In this document: in pieces, positions 1 to 9,429 of the stretch
How the letters are laid out: every line of letters begins with the position of its first letter
How positions within the stretch are numbered: position 1 is the stretch's first letter
NCBI RefSeq assembly: GCF_031180885.1
Contig: NZ_JAPSLK010000019.1
Location: forward strand, 56,557 to 120,556
From: Saccharothrix sp.
GTDB taxonomy: Bacteria > Actinomycetota > Actinomycetes > Mycobacteriales > Pseudonocardiaceae
Reading direction: 5' to 3'
DNA: 64,000 bases
Made by a program: the position numbers and the translations under genes
Notes under the pieces: generated by a model
What the model was told of the DNA's origin: nothing
The model's database searches: none
What the model saw: the letters and a program-made list of their open reading frames with translations, nothing else

Positions 1-267
1 CGGCAGGTCGCCGTCGTCCACCTTGCGCCGCGCCGCCTCGAAGTCGTCGTGCTTCTCCAGCTCCAGCGCGCCCGACTCGGCCAGCGCGCTCACCACCGGG
101 CCGTCGCCGACGACCGCGACCTTGGTCTTCTCCGCGCCGGAATCCCGGAACAGCAAGCCGAACACGACCAGGAACATCAGCGGGAACACGAAGACGAAGA
201 ACAGGGTCAGCCGGTCGCGCAGGAAACCCTTCACCATCGCGGCGGACAGGCTCTTGAACGCGGTCAT
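1..267 (-). CDS. ABC-2 type transporter permease, N-terminal part (runs off the window)
   Basis: The first 89 codons of a membrane permease that pairs with the ABC ATPase just upstream. After a short cytoplasmic start comes a strongly hydrophobic segment at about residues 20-42 (TLFFVFVFPLMFLVVFGLLF). A soluble extracytoplasmic stretch with KVAVVGDG follows, as in ABC-2 permeases of the drug/lipid exporter type. Its ATG overlaps the ATPase stop codon in an ATGA arrangement, so the two are almost certainly translationally coupled. The substrate cannot be told from the sequence. The C-terminal membrane segments lie outside the window. Confidence 0.85.
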   Translation of the reverse strand, partial: MTAFKSLSAAMVKGFLRDRLTLFFVFVFPLMFLVVFGLLFRDSGAEKTKVAVVGDGPVVSALAESGALELEKHDDFEAARRKVDDGDLP

Positions 268-1175
268 GCGCGGTACTCCCGTCCGGTCAGGCTGAGGAAC
301 ACGTCCTCGAGCGTCGCCGTGCGGACCTGGAGGCCGTCGAGCGTGCCGCGCTCGGCCAGGGCGGACAGCACGGGTGCCGGACGGCGGGTCGCGATGGTCA
401 GGGACACCTCGTCCTCCTGCACCTGCTCGACGCCGGTGATCGCGCGGGCGTCGTCGACGGTCATCGCACCGCGTTGGAGCACGACGTGCGTGGGCGCGTC
501 CAAGCCCCGGACCAACGTCGCCGGGGCGTCCATGGCCAGGATCCGCCCCTTGTCCATGATCGCCACGCGATCACACAGGATCTCGGCCTCGTCCAGGTAG
601 TGCGTGGTGTAGACGATGGTCTTGCCGCGCTGCTGGATCGCGCGCAGCACGTCCCACAGGTTGCGCCGGGCCTGCGGGTCCAGCGCGGCGGTCGGCTCGT
701 CGAGGAACACCACGTCCGGGTCGTGCACGAGCGCGCACGCGATGGACAGCCGCTGCCGCTGGCCGCCGGACAACTTGTTCTCCCGCACGTCGGCCTTGTC
801 GGTGAGCCCGACCAGCTCCAGCATCTCCGCCGCACGGGACGCCGGCACGCCGTAGAGCGAGCCGAACGTCTCCAACTGCTCCTTGGCGGTGAGCTTCTCG
901 AAGAAGCTGGACGCCTGGAGCTGCACGCCGATCCGGGGCAGCAGCGCGGGGTTGCGCGGCCACGGGTCCTCGTCGAGCAGGCGCACGCGGCCGGAGTCGG
1001 CCTTGCGCAGCCCTTCCACGATCTCCAGCGTGGTGGTCTTGCCCGCCCCGTTCGGGCCGAGGATGCCGAAGAACTCGCCTTCGGCGACGGTGAACGAGAC
1101 GCCGTCCACCGCCTTGAGGTCGCCGTAGTGCTTGCGGATGTCGCTGACCACGACCGCCGCTCTCTCCCCAGTCAT
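264..1175 (-). CDS. ABC transporter ATP-binding protein (DrrA-like exporter family)
   Basis: A 303-residue ATPase that would power the exporter permease downstream. It has a Walker A motif (GPNGAGKTTT), a Q-loop (GVQLQASSF), the ABC signature LSGGQRQRL, Walker B with catalytic Glu (VVFLDEPTAALD) and an H-loop His (YTTHYLDEA). A C-terminal extension ends in TLEDVFLSLTGR, which is typical of ABC-2 exporter ATPases such as DrrA. ATG at 1175 is preferred because the ABC domain begins there. The longer open frame runs back into the region behind the mannosidase gene and has no domain. A 107-bp gap separates it from the upstream GH92 gene, so it may have its own promoter. Confidence 0.9.
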   Translation of the reverse strand: MTGERAAVVVSDIRKHYGDLKAVDGVSFTVAEGEFFGILGPNGAGKTTTLEIVEGLRKADSGRVRLLDEDPWPRNPALLPRIGVQLQASSFFEKLTAKEQLETFGSLYGVPASRAAEMLELVGLTDKADVRENKLSGGQRQRLSIACALVHDPDVVFLDEPTAALDPQARRNLWDVLRAIQQRGKTIVYTTHYLDEAEILCDRVAIMDKGRILAMDAPATLVRGLDAPTHVVLQRGAMTVDDARAITGVEQVQEDEVSLTIATRRPAPVLSALAERGTLDGLQVRTATLEDVFLSLTGREYRA

Positions 1176-1282
1176 GGGGAGACCGTAGGGCCGTGCACAG
1201 AGGCCCACGACGGTTTCCGGCGCGGTCACCACCAAAGTAGATCTGTCCGCAATGCTTTCGTAGGACGTCGATCGCTGTGCGG

Positions 1283-3496
1283 TCAGCCGTCCGCGCACGG
1301 TGACGGCGGCGGGGTGCCCCAATCGGTCGGGTCGTCGGCGAGCGTCACTCCCACGTCTGCGCCGGCGACGAGGCGGTCGTAGTCGATCCACGTGTCGTCA
1401 TGGGTGACGCCGTTCAGCTCAACCGCACTGATGTACTGGAGCTTGGCCGGCGTCGCGCCCGGCGCGGTGATCTTGATGGACCGGCCGTTGGCCAGGTGGA
1501 TGGTCGACTCGGGGTAGCGCGGCGCGTGCAGGAGGAACCGGCCGGTGCCGGGCGTCGCCGGGTACAGGCCCAAGGCGCTGAACACGTACCAGGCGGACAT
1601 GGTGCCGAGGTCGTCGTTGCCGGTGACCCCGTTGGGGGCGTTGACGAACAGGGTCTGCGCGGCGCGGTTGACCGCCGAGGTCTTCCACGGCTGGCCGATC
1701 AGCACGTACATCCAGGGCGCGTGCAGGTCGGGTTCGTTGTTGGGGTTGTAGCGGAACTGGTTGTAGTAGTTGTACGGGCCGACCACCCACTTCTCGCGGA
1801 CCGTGCGCGCCGGGTCGGCGACCAGGTCGGCGTAGGCGAAGAAGTCGTCCAGCCGCGCGGCGGCCTGCTCCTTGCCGCCCAACGACTCCACCAGGCCCGG
1901 CACGTCCTGCTGGACCAGCCACTGGTACTGCCACGCCGTGCCCTCGTGGAACCCGTCCTGCCCCTGGGGCGTGAACTCGGCCAGCCACCGGCCGTCCGCG
2001 GTCTTGGGCCTCGGGAACCCGGTGAACCCGCGATCGGTGACCGTCCCGTCCCACAACGTCCGGTAGTTGCGTCCACGTCGGCGCAGGACTTCCGCGTCTT
2101 CCTTGTGCCCCAACGCTTCCGCCATGATCGACAACGAGGCGTCGGCCAGCGCGTACTCGAAGGTCGCGGACGCCCCGTGGTGCGGGTCGACGTCCTGCCC
2201 CTTCTTGCGGTGGTGCGGGTCGAACTGCACGAACCCGCTGTCCAGGTACGACCGGACACCCGCCCGCCCCTCGAACGGAGACTCCGCCGGCGGCAGTTGC
2301 GTGGCGTTCTGCAGTAGCGCGCGATACGCCTGCTCCTCCAGCCCTTCGAGCGCGCCGAACCGCCACAGGTCCACCAGGAACGGGGTGACCGGGTCGCCGG
2401 TCATCGTGTTGGTCTCCTGGTTGGCGTAGGCCCAGCGGGGCAACCAGCCGCCCTGTTCGTGGATCGCGAGCAGGGACCGGGCCACGTCACGGGCGCGGTC
2501 GGGGCGCAGGAGGGCGAGGAGTTGGTTGTGGGCGCGGTAGGTGTCCCACAGCGAGAAGTACTCGTAGTAGGTCCACCCTTCGGCCGTGTGAACGCGGTCG
2601 TCGAACCCCCGGTACCGGCCGTCGATGTCGTTGCCCGTCAAGGGTTGCAGCAGCACGTGGTAGAGCGCGGTGCAGAAGACCGTCTCGTCGTCCGCCGACG
2701 CCGGCGCGATCTCCACCGACGACAACTCCGCCCGCCACACGTCCTGCGCAGCTTCCCGCAGGCCGTCGAACGACTTCCCGCGCGCCTCCGCCAGGTTCCG
2801 CAGGGCACCCTCGGCATCGACGTGGGACAACGCGGTCGCCACCGTCACCGGCCCGTCCGCGAACGCCACCCACTGCCCCCGCAACCCCGCCCCACCCGAC
2901 GCGCCACCCCAGTTCCCGGTCCGGGTGAAGGGCCGGTCGAAGGTCGTGGCGAAGTAGGTCGTGTAGGGCTTGCCGCCGCAGAACGCCTGGGACGTCACCG
3001 ATCCCGCGAGCGTGCGGTCGTCCACCACCCGGATGGAACTCGCGAACACCGGCTCCTTGTCGTTGGCCTGCCCCACGTTCACCAACACGTGCGGGGTCAC
3101 CCCGGCGGGGAACGTGAACCTCTCGACCCCCGTGCGCAGCGTGGCCGTGCTCTCGACGGTGATACCCCCGTCGAGCCGAACCCGGTAGTACCCCGCCTCC
3201 CCGACCTCGCCGTCATGGCTGTACCGCGCCCCGTACCGCCGGTGGTCGAACACACGCGGCAACCCGGCCACCGGCAACACCGACACCAGCCCGCCCTGCT
3301 CCCAGCACCCCGCGCCGGACAGGAAGAAGTGGCCGAAACCCCGGATCACCTGGTCGTCGTACCGGTACCCGGCGTAGTGCGACCCGATGGGACTCGAATG
3401 CGCCATACCGAACGGCATGGACGCGCCGGGGAACGTGTTGCCGTCGTCCTTGGTCCCGATGAACGTGTTCACAGCCCGCACCGGATCAGTCGTCAC
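1283..3496 (-). CDS. Glycoside hydrolase family 92 alpha-mannosidase, no signal peptide
   Basis: A protein of about 737 residues matching GH92 (calcium-dependent exo-alpha-mannosidases, mainly alpha-1,2) over its whole length. The N-terminal beta domain starts with VNTFIGTKDDGNTFPGASMP. The (alpha/alpha)6 domain shows SLWDTYRAHNQLLALL, FHEGTAWQYQW, NNEPDLHAPWMY and GNDDLGTMSAWYVFSALGLYP. I see no signal peptide, so it probably acts in the cytoplasm, unlike the second GH92 at 6088-9285. GTG at 3496 was chosen because a GGGGAGG lies just upstream. An in-frame GTG at 3505 is also possible, and the open frame beyond that runs through the divergent mocR gene. The start is therefore uncertain by a few codons. 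Confidence 0.88.
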   Translation of the reverse strand: MTTDPVRAVNTFIGTKDDGNTFPGASMPFGMAHSSPIGSHYAGYRYDDQVIRGFGHFFLSGAGCWEQGGLVSVLPVAGLPRVFDHRRYGARYSHDGEVGEAGYYRVRLDGGITVESTATLRTGVERFTFPAGVTPHVLVNVGQANDKEPVFASSIRVVDDRTLAGSVTSQAFCGGKPYTTYFATTFDRPFTRTGNWGGASGGAGLRGQWVAFADGPVTVATALSHVDAEGALRNLAEARGKSFDGLREAAQDVWRAELSSVEIAPASADDETVFCTALYHVLLQPLTGNDIDGRYRGFDDRVHTAEGWTYYEYFSLWDTYRAHNQLLALLRPDRARDVARSLLAIHEQGGWLPRWAYANQETNTMTGDPVTPFLVDLWRFGALEGLEEQAYRALLQNATQLPPAESPFEGRAGVRSYLDSGFVQFDPHHRKKGQDVDPHHGASATFEYALADASLSIMAEALGHKEDAEVLRRRGRNYRTLWDGTVTDRGFTGFPRPKTADGRWLAEFTPQGQDGFHEGTAWQYQWLVQQDVPGLVESLGGKEQAAARLDDFFAYADLVADPARTVREKWVVGPYNYYNQFRYNPNNEPDLHAPWMYVLIGQPWKTSAVNRAAQTLFVNAPNGVTGNDDLGTMSAWYVFSALGLYPATPGTGRFLLHAPRYPESTIHLANGRSIKITAPGATPAKLQYISAVELNGVTHDDTWIDYDRLVAGADVGVTLADDPTDWGTPPPSPCADG

Positions 3497-3509
3497 CCTC
3501 CCCACCCTA

Positions 3510-3521
3510 GGGCCGCGGCCC
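3510..3521. promoter_or_regulatory. 12-bp perfect palindrome between GH92 and mocR
   Basis: GGGCCGCGGCCC sits in the 63-bp divergent spacer between the GH92 gene and the MocR regulator. It could be a binding site for the adjacent regulator, but such GC-only palindromes are expected often in DNA of this composition. Confidence 0.25.
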
Positions 3522-3546
3522 GCCTGCACCACCCGACGAGCGCACC

Positions 3547-3552
3547 TATCCT
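3547..3552 (+). promoter_or_regulatory. Putative -10 box for mocR, leaderless transcript
   Basis: TATCCT fits the actinobacterial TANNNT -10 pattern and ends 7 nt before the GTG start of mocR. Transcription would begin at or next to the start codon. No good -35 box is visible. Confidence 0.4.
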
Positions 3553-3559
3553 GGGGCCG

Positions 3560-4978
3560 GTGTCGACCGGCTCGGACTTCCTGCTCCTCGACGCCGCCGA
3601 CGCGCCCGCTCGCGGCCTCGCCGACTGGCTGGCCGCGCGGCTGCGCGCGGCCATCGCCGATCGCCGCCTGTCCGTGGGCGAACGCCTGCCCGCGACCCGC
3701 GTCCTGGCCGCCGAGTTGGGGGTCTCGCGCGGCGTCGTGACCGAGGCGTACCGGCGGCTGGCCGAAGAGGGCCACGTCGCAGGCCGGGGTCGGGCGGGCA
3801 CCGTGGTCGTCGCCGTCCCCGCGCTCCCGATCCCAGGCCGCCACACCTCGACCACCAAAGCGATCTTCCCCCGAACGCCCGGCGCCGACGTGTTCGACGT
3901 GCTGCGCGAAGCCCCCGCCCGGATCGACCTGTCACCCGGCGTGCCGGACCTCACCGCGTTCCCCCGCGCCGCCTGGCTGCGCGCCGAACGCGCCGTCCTG
4001 ACCCGCCTGTCCTCCCCCGACTTCGGCTACGGCGACCCACGCGGCGCGCCCGCCCTCCGCACCGCCATCACCCGCTGGCTGGCCCGCACCCGCGGGATCG
4101 TCGCCGAACCCACCGACGTCGTCGTGGTGACCGGGGTCGCCCAGGCACTGGCCCTGCTCGCCGAAGCCCTCCAAGCGCACGACATCCACGAGATCGCCGT
4201 CGAAGACCCCGGTTCCCTGGGCGTGCGCCGGCACCTCAACCACCACGGCATGGCCACCCCACCCGTACCGGTCGACGACCTGGGGCTCCAAGTCGCCGAA
4301 CTCCGCACCGACGCCGTCCTGGTGACCCCCGCGCACCAGTTCCCGACCGGCGTCGTGCTGGCCCCCGAACGTCGGCGCGAGCTGGCCACGTGGGGCGGCC
4401 TGATCGTCGAAGACGACTACGACGCCGAGCACCGCTACGACCGCCCACCCGTCCCCGCGTTGAAAGCGACCCTGCCCGACCAGGTCTGCTACGCGGGCAG
4501 CGTGTCGAAACTGCTGGCACCCGCCCTCCGCACGGGCTGGCTGGTCGTCCCCGAGCGGTACCGGGAGGCCGTGGTGGTCGCCAAGAGGTTCGCCGACCTG
4601 GGCAGCACCGCCCTCCCCCAACTGGTCCTCGCCGAACTGATGGACTCCGGCGAGCTGGAACGGCACCTGCGGCTCCTTCGCCGCCGCCACGTCCGCCGCC
4701 GCGACGCCATGACCCGCGCCATCGCCGACCACCTGCCCGGCGCACGCGTGCACGGCGTGGCGGCCGGCCTCTACCTCACCGTCACGTTCGACACCGACGT
4801 GCCCGACACCGCCCTCGCCGCCGCAGCCCTCGACCTCGGGGTCAAGGCCCAACCCCTCTCCTGGCACGCCCAACGCCCCACCCGCCCCGGCCTGGTGCTG
4901 GGCTACGCCGCCAACCCCGCCACCGTGCTGGCCGAGGGCATCGCGGCGATCGCCAAGGCACTACACCAGCTCGGCTAG
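3560..4978 (+). CDS. MocR/PdxR-type transcriptional regulator (GntR HTH fused to aminotransferase fold)
   Basis: A 472-residue fusion protein. An N-terminal winged-helix of GntR type (about residues 15-80: LPATRVLAAELGVSRGVVTEAYRRL) is joined by a linker to a class I aminotransferase domain. The PLP-binding Lys lies in the conserved GSVSKLLAPALRTGW segment. Members of this family bind PLP and often control vitamin B6, GABA or taurine genes. Nothing here shows which of these applies, as no pdx gene is nearby. It is divergent from the GH92 gene, separated by 63 bp. The GTG at 3560 lies close behind a -10-like TATCCT. Its 3' end overlaps the convergent DUF1864 gene by 18 bp. Confidence 0.88.
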   Translation: MSTGSDFLLLDAADAPARGLADWLAARLRAAIADRRLSVGERLPATRVLAAELGVSRGVVTEAYRRLAEEGHVAGRGRAGTVVVAVPALPIPGRHTSTTKAIFPRTPGADVFDVLREAPARIDLSPGVPDLTAFPRAAWLRAERAVLTRLSSPDFGYGDPRGAPALRTAITRWLARTRGIVAEPTDVVVVTGVAQALALLAEALQAHDIHEIAVEDPGSLGVRRHLNHHGMATPPVPVDDLGLQVAELRTDAVLVTPAHQFPTGVVLAPERRRELATWGGLIVEDDYDAEHRYDRPPVPALKATLPDQVCYAGSVSKLLAPALRTGWLVVPERYREAVVVAKRFADLGSTALPQLVLAELMDSGELERHLRLLRRRHVRRRDAMTRAIADHLPGARVHGVAAGLYLTVTFDTDVPDTALAAAALDLGVKAQPLSWHAQRPTRPGLVLGYAANPATVLAEGIAAIAKALHQLG

Positions 4979-6028
4979 CCGCCGGAGTTCCTCGTGCGCG
5001 CCGAACGCCCCCGCGCGCGGCCGAGCCGTGCGGAGGTCCACCAGGTGCGCCAACTCCGCCACCACCACGCTCAACGGCGGACCGCTCGCCGTGACGTCCT
5101 GCTCCGCCCCCGCCTGCGCCTCCAGGAACGGCTTCACCAGCCGCCCGTGGTGCAGCGCGTATGCCGCGCCATGCGCTCGGCACACGTCGAGGAACAGCCC
5201 GGCGTACAAAGGCTCCCGCAGGAACCGGTGCAGGAGCGGCTCAACCAGCACGGCTTGGTGCAGGCGGGTCTGGTGGTCCGGAGGCACATAAGGCAGCTTC
5301 TCCGCCACAATCCGCTGGTAGAACGGGTCGTCCGCACGACACAGCCCCAACAGCAGGTCGATCTCGTTCACAGCCGCGAAATCGCCGGCGTTCACGCCCC
5401 GGTACACCTGCGTACCCACCCGGTGCGACCGGAAGTACGGCCGGATGCCCAGATAGAACCGTTGCGGGTCAACGGTTTCCGCCAACACCCGGTTGAACGA
5501 CAGGACGTCCTCCAGCGCCCTCCGAGCCTCCCCCAGCAAGTGCTCCACCACCGGGCTGTCCACACCCGTCGTCGCGACCAGCCGCAGCGCGTGCGCCGCA
5601 CGCTCGTAAGCGACCACCGCCAACCCGTTGAGCCGCACGAAAGCCTGCTCGTCGGGCAACGACGTGAACGTCCGGAACCCGTACAGGCTCTGGTGCGCGA
5701 ACACGTACCGCGGCGCGACCCCCAGCGACGTGCCCAGCCGCGTCGCCAGTGCCCACGCCGGGGCCAGCACCTCCTCGTCCTCCACCCGGTGCCGCGCGCA
5801 CGCCGCCAGGTACAGCCCGACCGACCCCAGCAGCCGGTACCGGTCCCCCTCCAGGCTGTGTTCCCGCTCCAGGCCGGGCAGCCGCTTGGCCCCCTCGTGC
5901 AGGACCTCCTCCTGCCCCAGGTCGGGCGCGTACTCCTGCCCGGCCGCGAAGTAGGCCTCCTCGAACACCGTGTTGAGCTGGACGAACCCCTCACCCAGCC
6001 ACCGCTCGAACTCCGTCATGACCGCCAT
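4961..6028 (-). CDS. PrnB-like (DUF1864) heme-dioxygenase-superfamily protein
   Basis: A helical protein of 355 residues that I assign to the PrnB/DUF1864 family. The diagnostic stretch is GIRPYFRSHRVGTQVYRG followed by NAGDFAAVNEIDLLLGLC and DPFYQRIVAEKLPYVPP. PrnB itself rearranges 7-chlorotryptophan in pyrrolnitrin synthesis and is a distant relative of tryptophan and indoleamine 2,3-dioxygenases. Many actinobacterial members have unknown substrates. No halogenase or other prn gene is present, so pyrrolnitrin production is not supported. ATG at 6028 is taken as start; a second ATG three codons downstream is possible. It is convergent with mocR. Confidence 0.6.
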   Translation of the reverse strand: MAVMTEFERWLGEGFVQLNTVFEEAYFAAGQEYAPDLGQEEVLHEGAKRLPGLEREHSLEGDRYRLLGSVGLYLAACARHRVEDEEVLAPAWALATRLGTSLGVAPRYVFAHQSLYGFRTFTSLPDEQAFVRLNGLAVVAYERAAHALRLVATTGVDSPVVEHLLGEARRALEDVLSFNRVLAETVDPQRFYLGIRPYFRSHRVGTQVYRGVNAGDFAAVNEIDLLLGLCRADDPFYQRIVAEKLPYVPPDHQTRLHQAVLVEPLLHRFLREPLYAGLFLDVCRAHGAAYALHHGRLVKPFLEAQAGAEQDVTASGPPLSVVVAELAHLVDLRTARPRAGAFGAHEELRRLAELV

Positions 6029-6087
6029 GCTGCTCGGCGGCCACGACGGGGTTCCAGGTCCATTCCACGCGTGTCGAACAGGTCCAA

Positions 6088-9000
6088 TCAGGCAAGGCCG
6101 ATCGCGAACACGTGGAACGTGCCGCCGGTGACCGACGCGGGCAGCGTCACCGACCGGATCGGCTTGTCCTCCACCGTGATCGGCGCGGTCGCGAACACGA
6201 ACACCTTGAGCTGCTGCGCCTCGCCGCTGGTGTTGTTGCGGTACGGCGTGGTCACCACGATGCGGTTGTCGAACGACGGGGGCGTGGACGGGTTGCCGCC
6301 CAACGCCCAGTCGGAGAACCCGACGTCCGCGGTCTGCGTGGTGCCGTCGGCGTAGGTCACGGTGAGCCGCCCGGACGACCGGCCGCCCGCGCCGCTGCCC
6401 AGCAGGCCGAGCTTCGTGCCGGTCGCGTTGACGGTCACGGTCTGGCCGGTGGTGTTGACGTTGTCCGGCTCCCCGACCGGCGAGGTCGGCCAGGTGTAGG
6501 TGATGCCGTCCGAGGTGAGCACCGCACCGGGTGTGACACCCTGCTCCGCCAACGCCTTGCGCGAGTAGCTCCACCCGCCGCCGTCGAAGTTGCCGATGGC
6601 CTGGTCGTCGTCCGGTGACGTGCCGACGTTGTTGAACGCCGCCCGCAGGCTGCCCGGTTCGGCGACCAGCACGGAGATGGTGCTGCGCTGGCCGTTCCCG
6701 AACAGCACCGGCACGCGGTGGGTCTGCTCGGCGGCGTTCGCGGCCACCGCCACGGTCACCGACTGCCCGGCCTTCTCCCCCGGCGACACGGTGACCTCGC
6801 CGCTCACCGGGGTCATGGTGATCCCCGGCGGCGGCTGGGCCGTCCAGGTCACCTTGCCGCCGCGTCCGGAGAAGTCTTGCGCGCCAACGGTCACCGTGCC
6901 GCTGCCGCCGGCGGGCAGCACGAGCCGGCCGGGCTCGACGTAGGACTGCTGGGCGATCTCGCCGTCCCGGAACGACGGCGGTGCGTCATTTTCACCGGTT
7001 CCCCAGGCCGTCGGGGTGGCGGACAGGCCGAACTCCAGCGTGCCGCCGTTGGCCACGAACGACTCCGGCAGCCAGGTCCGGGTCTGCGCACGGCCGTTCA
7101 ACGCCAACCCCGACACGTACTTCCCCTCACCCGAGGCCTTGATCACGATCGGCGCCCCGTTCGGCCGGGTGATGGCGACCTCGGGGAACAGCGGGCTGTT
7201 GACGACCAGTTCGGCCCGGCCGGGGATCACCGGGTACAGGCCCAGCGCCGCCCACACGTACCAGGACGACATCTGGCCGAGGTCGTCGTTGCCCATCAAC
7301 CCGTTCGGACCCGGCCCGAACAGCTCGTCCACCGCCTTGCGCACCACCGCTTGGGTCTTGTCGGGCGCACCGGCCCAGTTGTAGAGCCACAGGGTGTGCA
7401 TGATCGGCTCGTTGCCCAGGAACGCGTGCGGCTCGTGCGGTCCGGCGTTGAGCTTGGTGAAGAAGAAGTCCAGCCGGTCGCGGACCTTCGCGTCGCCGCC
7501 CATCGCGGTGAACAGGCCGCGCGCGTTGTACGGGACCATCCACGTGTACTGGGCGGCGTTGCCCTCGACCCACGTGTCCGGGTTGCCGGGCGAGAACGGT
7601 TCGACGAACGAGCCGTCCCGGTTGCGCGCTTGGAGGTAGCCGGTGGCGGGGTTGAAGAGGTTCTGCCAGTACTGGGCGCGTTTCATGAACGTCTGCCAGG
7701 TCGCGCCGTCGCCGAGGCGGCGGGCCAGTTCGGCGATGGAGAAGTCCGCGGTGGTGTACTCCAGCGTCGTGGCGGGCGGTCCCCACACGTTGCGCGCGCC
7801 GATCGGGACGTAGCCGAGAGTCCGGTAGTCGGTCAGGCCGGGCCGTTCTTCGTAGCCCTGCGTGGGTTGGGTCGCGCCCCGGAGCATCAGCAAGAGCGCT
7901 TTGGAAGCGTCGAAGTCCTTGGCCCCGAACGCATACGCGCTCGACACCATCACGTGGTACGGGTCGCCGACCATGACCCCGGTGTAGCCGTTGGCCACGG
8001 TCCACCGGTCCCAACTGCCGCCCTGCTCGGCGAACAGCATCATGGACCGGACCATGTCCGAAGATTCCTTGGGCGCCAGCAGGGACAGCAGTTGCATCTC
8101 CGAGCGGTAGACGTCCCAGCCGGAGAAGTTGGTGTAGACGGCGTGGCCCCGGTCGGCGGTGTGGATGCGGCCGTCGAAGCCCGGGTAGCGGCCGTCCACG
8201 TCGGAGAACACGTTGGGCTGCAACAGGGAGTGGTAGAGCGCGGTGTAGAACGTGGTGCGCTGCGCATCCGTGCCGCCGGTGACCTTGACCTGGTTGAGCC
8301 GGTCGTTCCAGGCCTTGCGGGCGGCGGTGTGGACGGCGTCGAAGGACTTGCCGACGTTCTCGGCGCGCAGGTTCCGCTTGGCACCGTCGATCGAGACGAA
8401 CGACAGGCCGACGCGCATGGTGACGTCCGGGTCGTCGAAGGTCACGTAAGCGCCCGAACCGGGGCCGGAAACGGTGGTGTCCTGCGCGACGACCGTGCGC
8501 TTCTGCTCGACGGTCTTCGGCGCGTCGCCGGTGTCGCGGACGCCGGAGCCGCCGCGTTCCTGCGTCCGGCCCGGGGTGACCGCGCCGTTCTTCCACGTGC
8601 CGTGCGTGGCGAAGGGCTGGTCGAACCGGGCGTGGAAGTACACCCGGTAGCGGTGGTCCGCGCCGCAGAACCGGCCGCTGGTGGCCCAGCCGCTGATGGT
8701 GTTGGTGCCGATGGTGACCTCGGCGTCGTCCGTGCCCGCGATCGAGCCGGACGTGTTGACCAGCAGCGTCGAGGTCGCCCCACCGGGGTAGGCCAGGCGG
8801 CCAACGCCGGTGCGCTGGGTGACGGTCAGCTCGACCTTCGCGCCGCTGTCGAGGGTGACGCCGTAGTAGCCCGGGGTCGCGGACTCGTTGGCGTGGGAGA
8901 ACGTCGAGACGTACCGGGCCGGGTCGGTCGCCGGGGAGGTGGTGACCTCACCGACGAACGGCATGATCGGGATGTCCTGGTAGGTCGAGCAGCCCGCGCC

Positions 9001-9285
9001 GGACAGGTGCGTGAGGCTGAACCCCTTGATCCGGTTGTCCTGGTAGTAGTAGCCGCCGTGCTGGCGGGTGACGGTGTCCGGGCTCCACTGGACCATCCCG
9101 AAGGGCACGTCCGCGCCCGGGAAGTTGTTGCCCGCGCCGCCGCCCGTGCCGTGGTCGGGTCCACCCGGCTGGGTGCCGACGAACGGGTTCACCCACCGGG
9201 CCAGGTCCTCTGATTGAGCCTGGGCTTGGACCGGGTGGAGCACCGCGAGCGCTGTGGCCGCCGCCGCGACCAGTGCCGTCTTCAC
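6088..9285 (-). CDS. Secreted GH92 alpha-mannosidase with C-terminal accessory domain
   Basis: A 1065-residue exported enzyme. A GTG start with GGAGG 4 nt upstream begins a signal peptide (VKTALVAAAATALAVLHPVQ, cleavage probable after AQA). GH92 domains fill residues of about 30-740, with WVNPFVGTQPGG, FSGWDVYRSEMQLL, WVEGNAAQYTW, GNEPIMHTLWLYNW and MGNDDLGQMSSWYVW. About 300 further residues contain an immunoglobulin-like NEW3-type segment (TVSPGEKAGQSVTV) and a final beta-rich, probably carbohydrate-binding, module. It should trim alpha-mannosides outside the cell and feed the importer downstream of lacI. A palindrome matching the lacI operator lies 16 bp upstream of the start codon. Confidence 0.92.
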   Translation of the reverse strand: MKTALVAAAATALAVLHPVQAQAQSEDLARWVNPFVGTQPGGPDHGTGGGAGNNFPGADVPFGMVQWSPDTVTRQHGGYYYQDNRIKGFSLTHLSGAGCSTYQDIPIMPFVGEVTTSPATDPARYVSTFSHANESATPGYYGVTLDSGAKVELTVTQRTGVGRLAYPGGATSTLLVNTSGSIAGTDDAEVTIGTNTISGWATSGRFCGADHRYRVYFHARFDQPFATHGTWKNGAVTPGRTQERGGSGVRDTGDAPKTVEQKRTVVAQDTTVSGPGSGAYVTFDDPDVTMRVGLSFVSIDGAKRNLRAENVGKSFDAVHTAARKAWNDRLNQVKVTGGTDAQRTTFYTALYHSLLQPNVFSDVDGRYPGFDGRIHTADRGHAVYTNFSGWDVYRSEMQLLSLLAPKESSDMVRSMMLFAEQGGSWDRWTVANGYTGVMVGDPYHVMVSSAYAFGAKDFDASKALLLMLRGATQPTQGYEERPGLTDYRTLGYVPIGARNVWGPPATTLEYTTADFSIAELARRLGDGATWQTFMKRAQYWQNLFNPATGYLQARNRDGSFVEPFSPGNPDTWVEGNAAQYTWMVPYNARGLFTAMGGDAKVRDRLDFFFTKLNAGPHEPHAFLGNEPIMHTLWLYNWAGAPDKTQAVVRKAVDELFGPGPNGLMGNDDLGQMSSWYVWAALGLYPVIPGRAELVVNSPLFPEVAITRPNGAPIVIKASGEGKYVSGLALNGRAQTRTWLPESFVANGGTLEFGLSATPTAWGTGENDAPPSFRDGEIAQQSYVEPGRLVLPAGGSGTVTVGAQDFSGRGGKVTWTAQPPPGITMTPVSGEVTVSPGEKAGQSVTVAVAANAAEQTHRVPVLFGNGQRSTISVLVAEPGSLRAAFNNVGTSPDDDQAIGNFDGGGWSYSRKALAEQGVTPGAVLTSDGITYTWPTSPVGEPDNVNTTGQTVTVNATGTKLGLLGSGAGGRSSGRLTVTYADGTTQTADVGFSDWALGGNPSTPPSFDNRIVVTTPYRNNTSGEAQQLKVFVFATAPITVEDKPIRSVTLPASVTGGTFHVFAIGLA

Positions 9286-9300
9286 GAGACCTCCTCGGTT

Positions 9301-9312
9301 GACAACGCTGTC
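9301..9312 (-). promoter_or_regulatory. Putative LacI-type operator upstream of the secreted GH92
   Basis: GACAACGCTGTC differs at one position from the perfect palindrome GACAACGTTGTC that overlaps the lacI start codon at 9575. The central CpG and odd-even symmetry are typical of LacI-family operators. It lies 16-27 bp upstream of the GH92 start codon, where bound repressor would block transcription or elongation. Confidence 0.6.
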
Positions 9313-9429
9313 CAAGGCATCCAGTAGTCGAATCCTTGCGGAGCGTGGCAGGTCCGCGTCAAGGCTGCTCGCAGGTGTTGTCCCGTTCAAGACAGTGCTG
9401 GACGGCCGCGACTGGCGTCGCGGCGGCTC

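Noticed and set aside
2459..3559. Long plus-strand frame continuous with mocR over the GH92 gene
   Set aside because: It is the antisense shadow of the GH92 gene. The winged-helix domain of MocR begins only after 3560.
3496..3844. Extension of the first GH92 gene upstream to 3844
   Set aside because: The extra N-terminal residues have no domain and would overlay the divergent mocR gene, whose own coding signature is clear.
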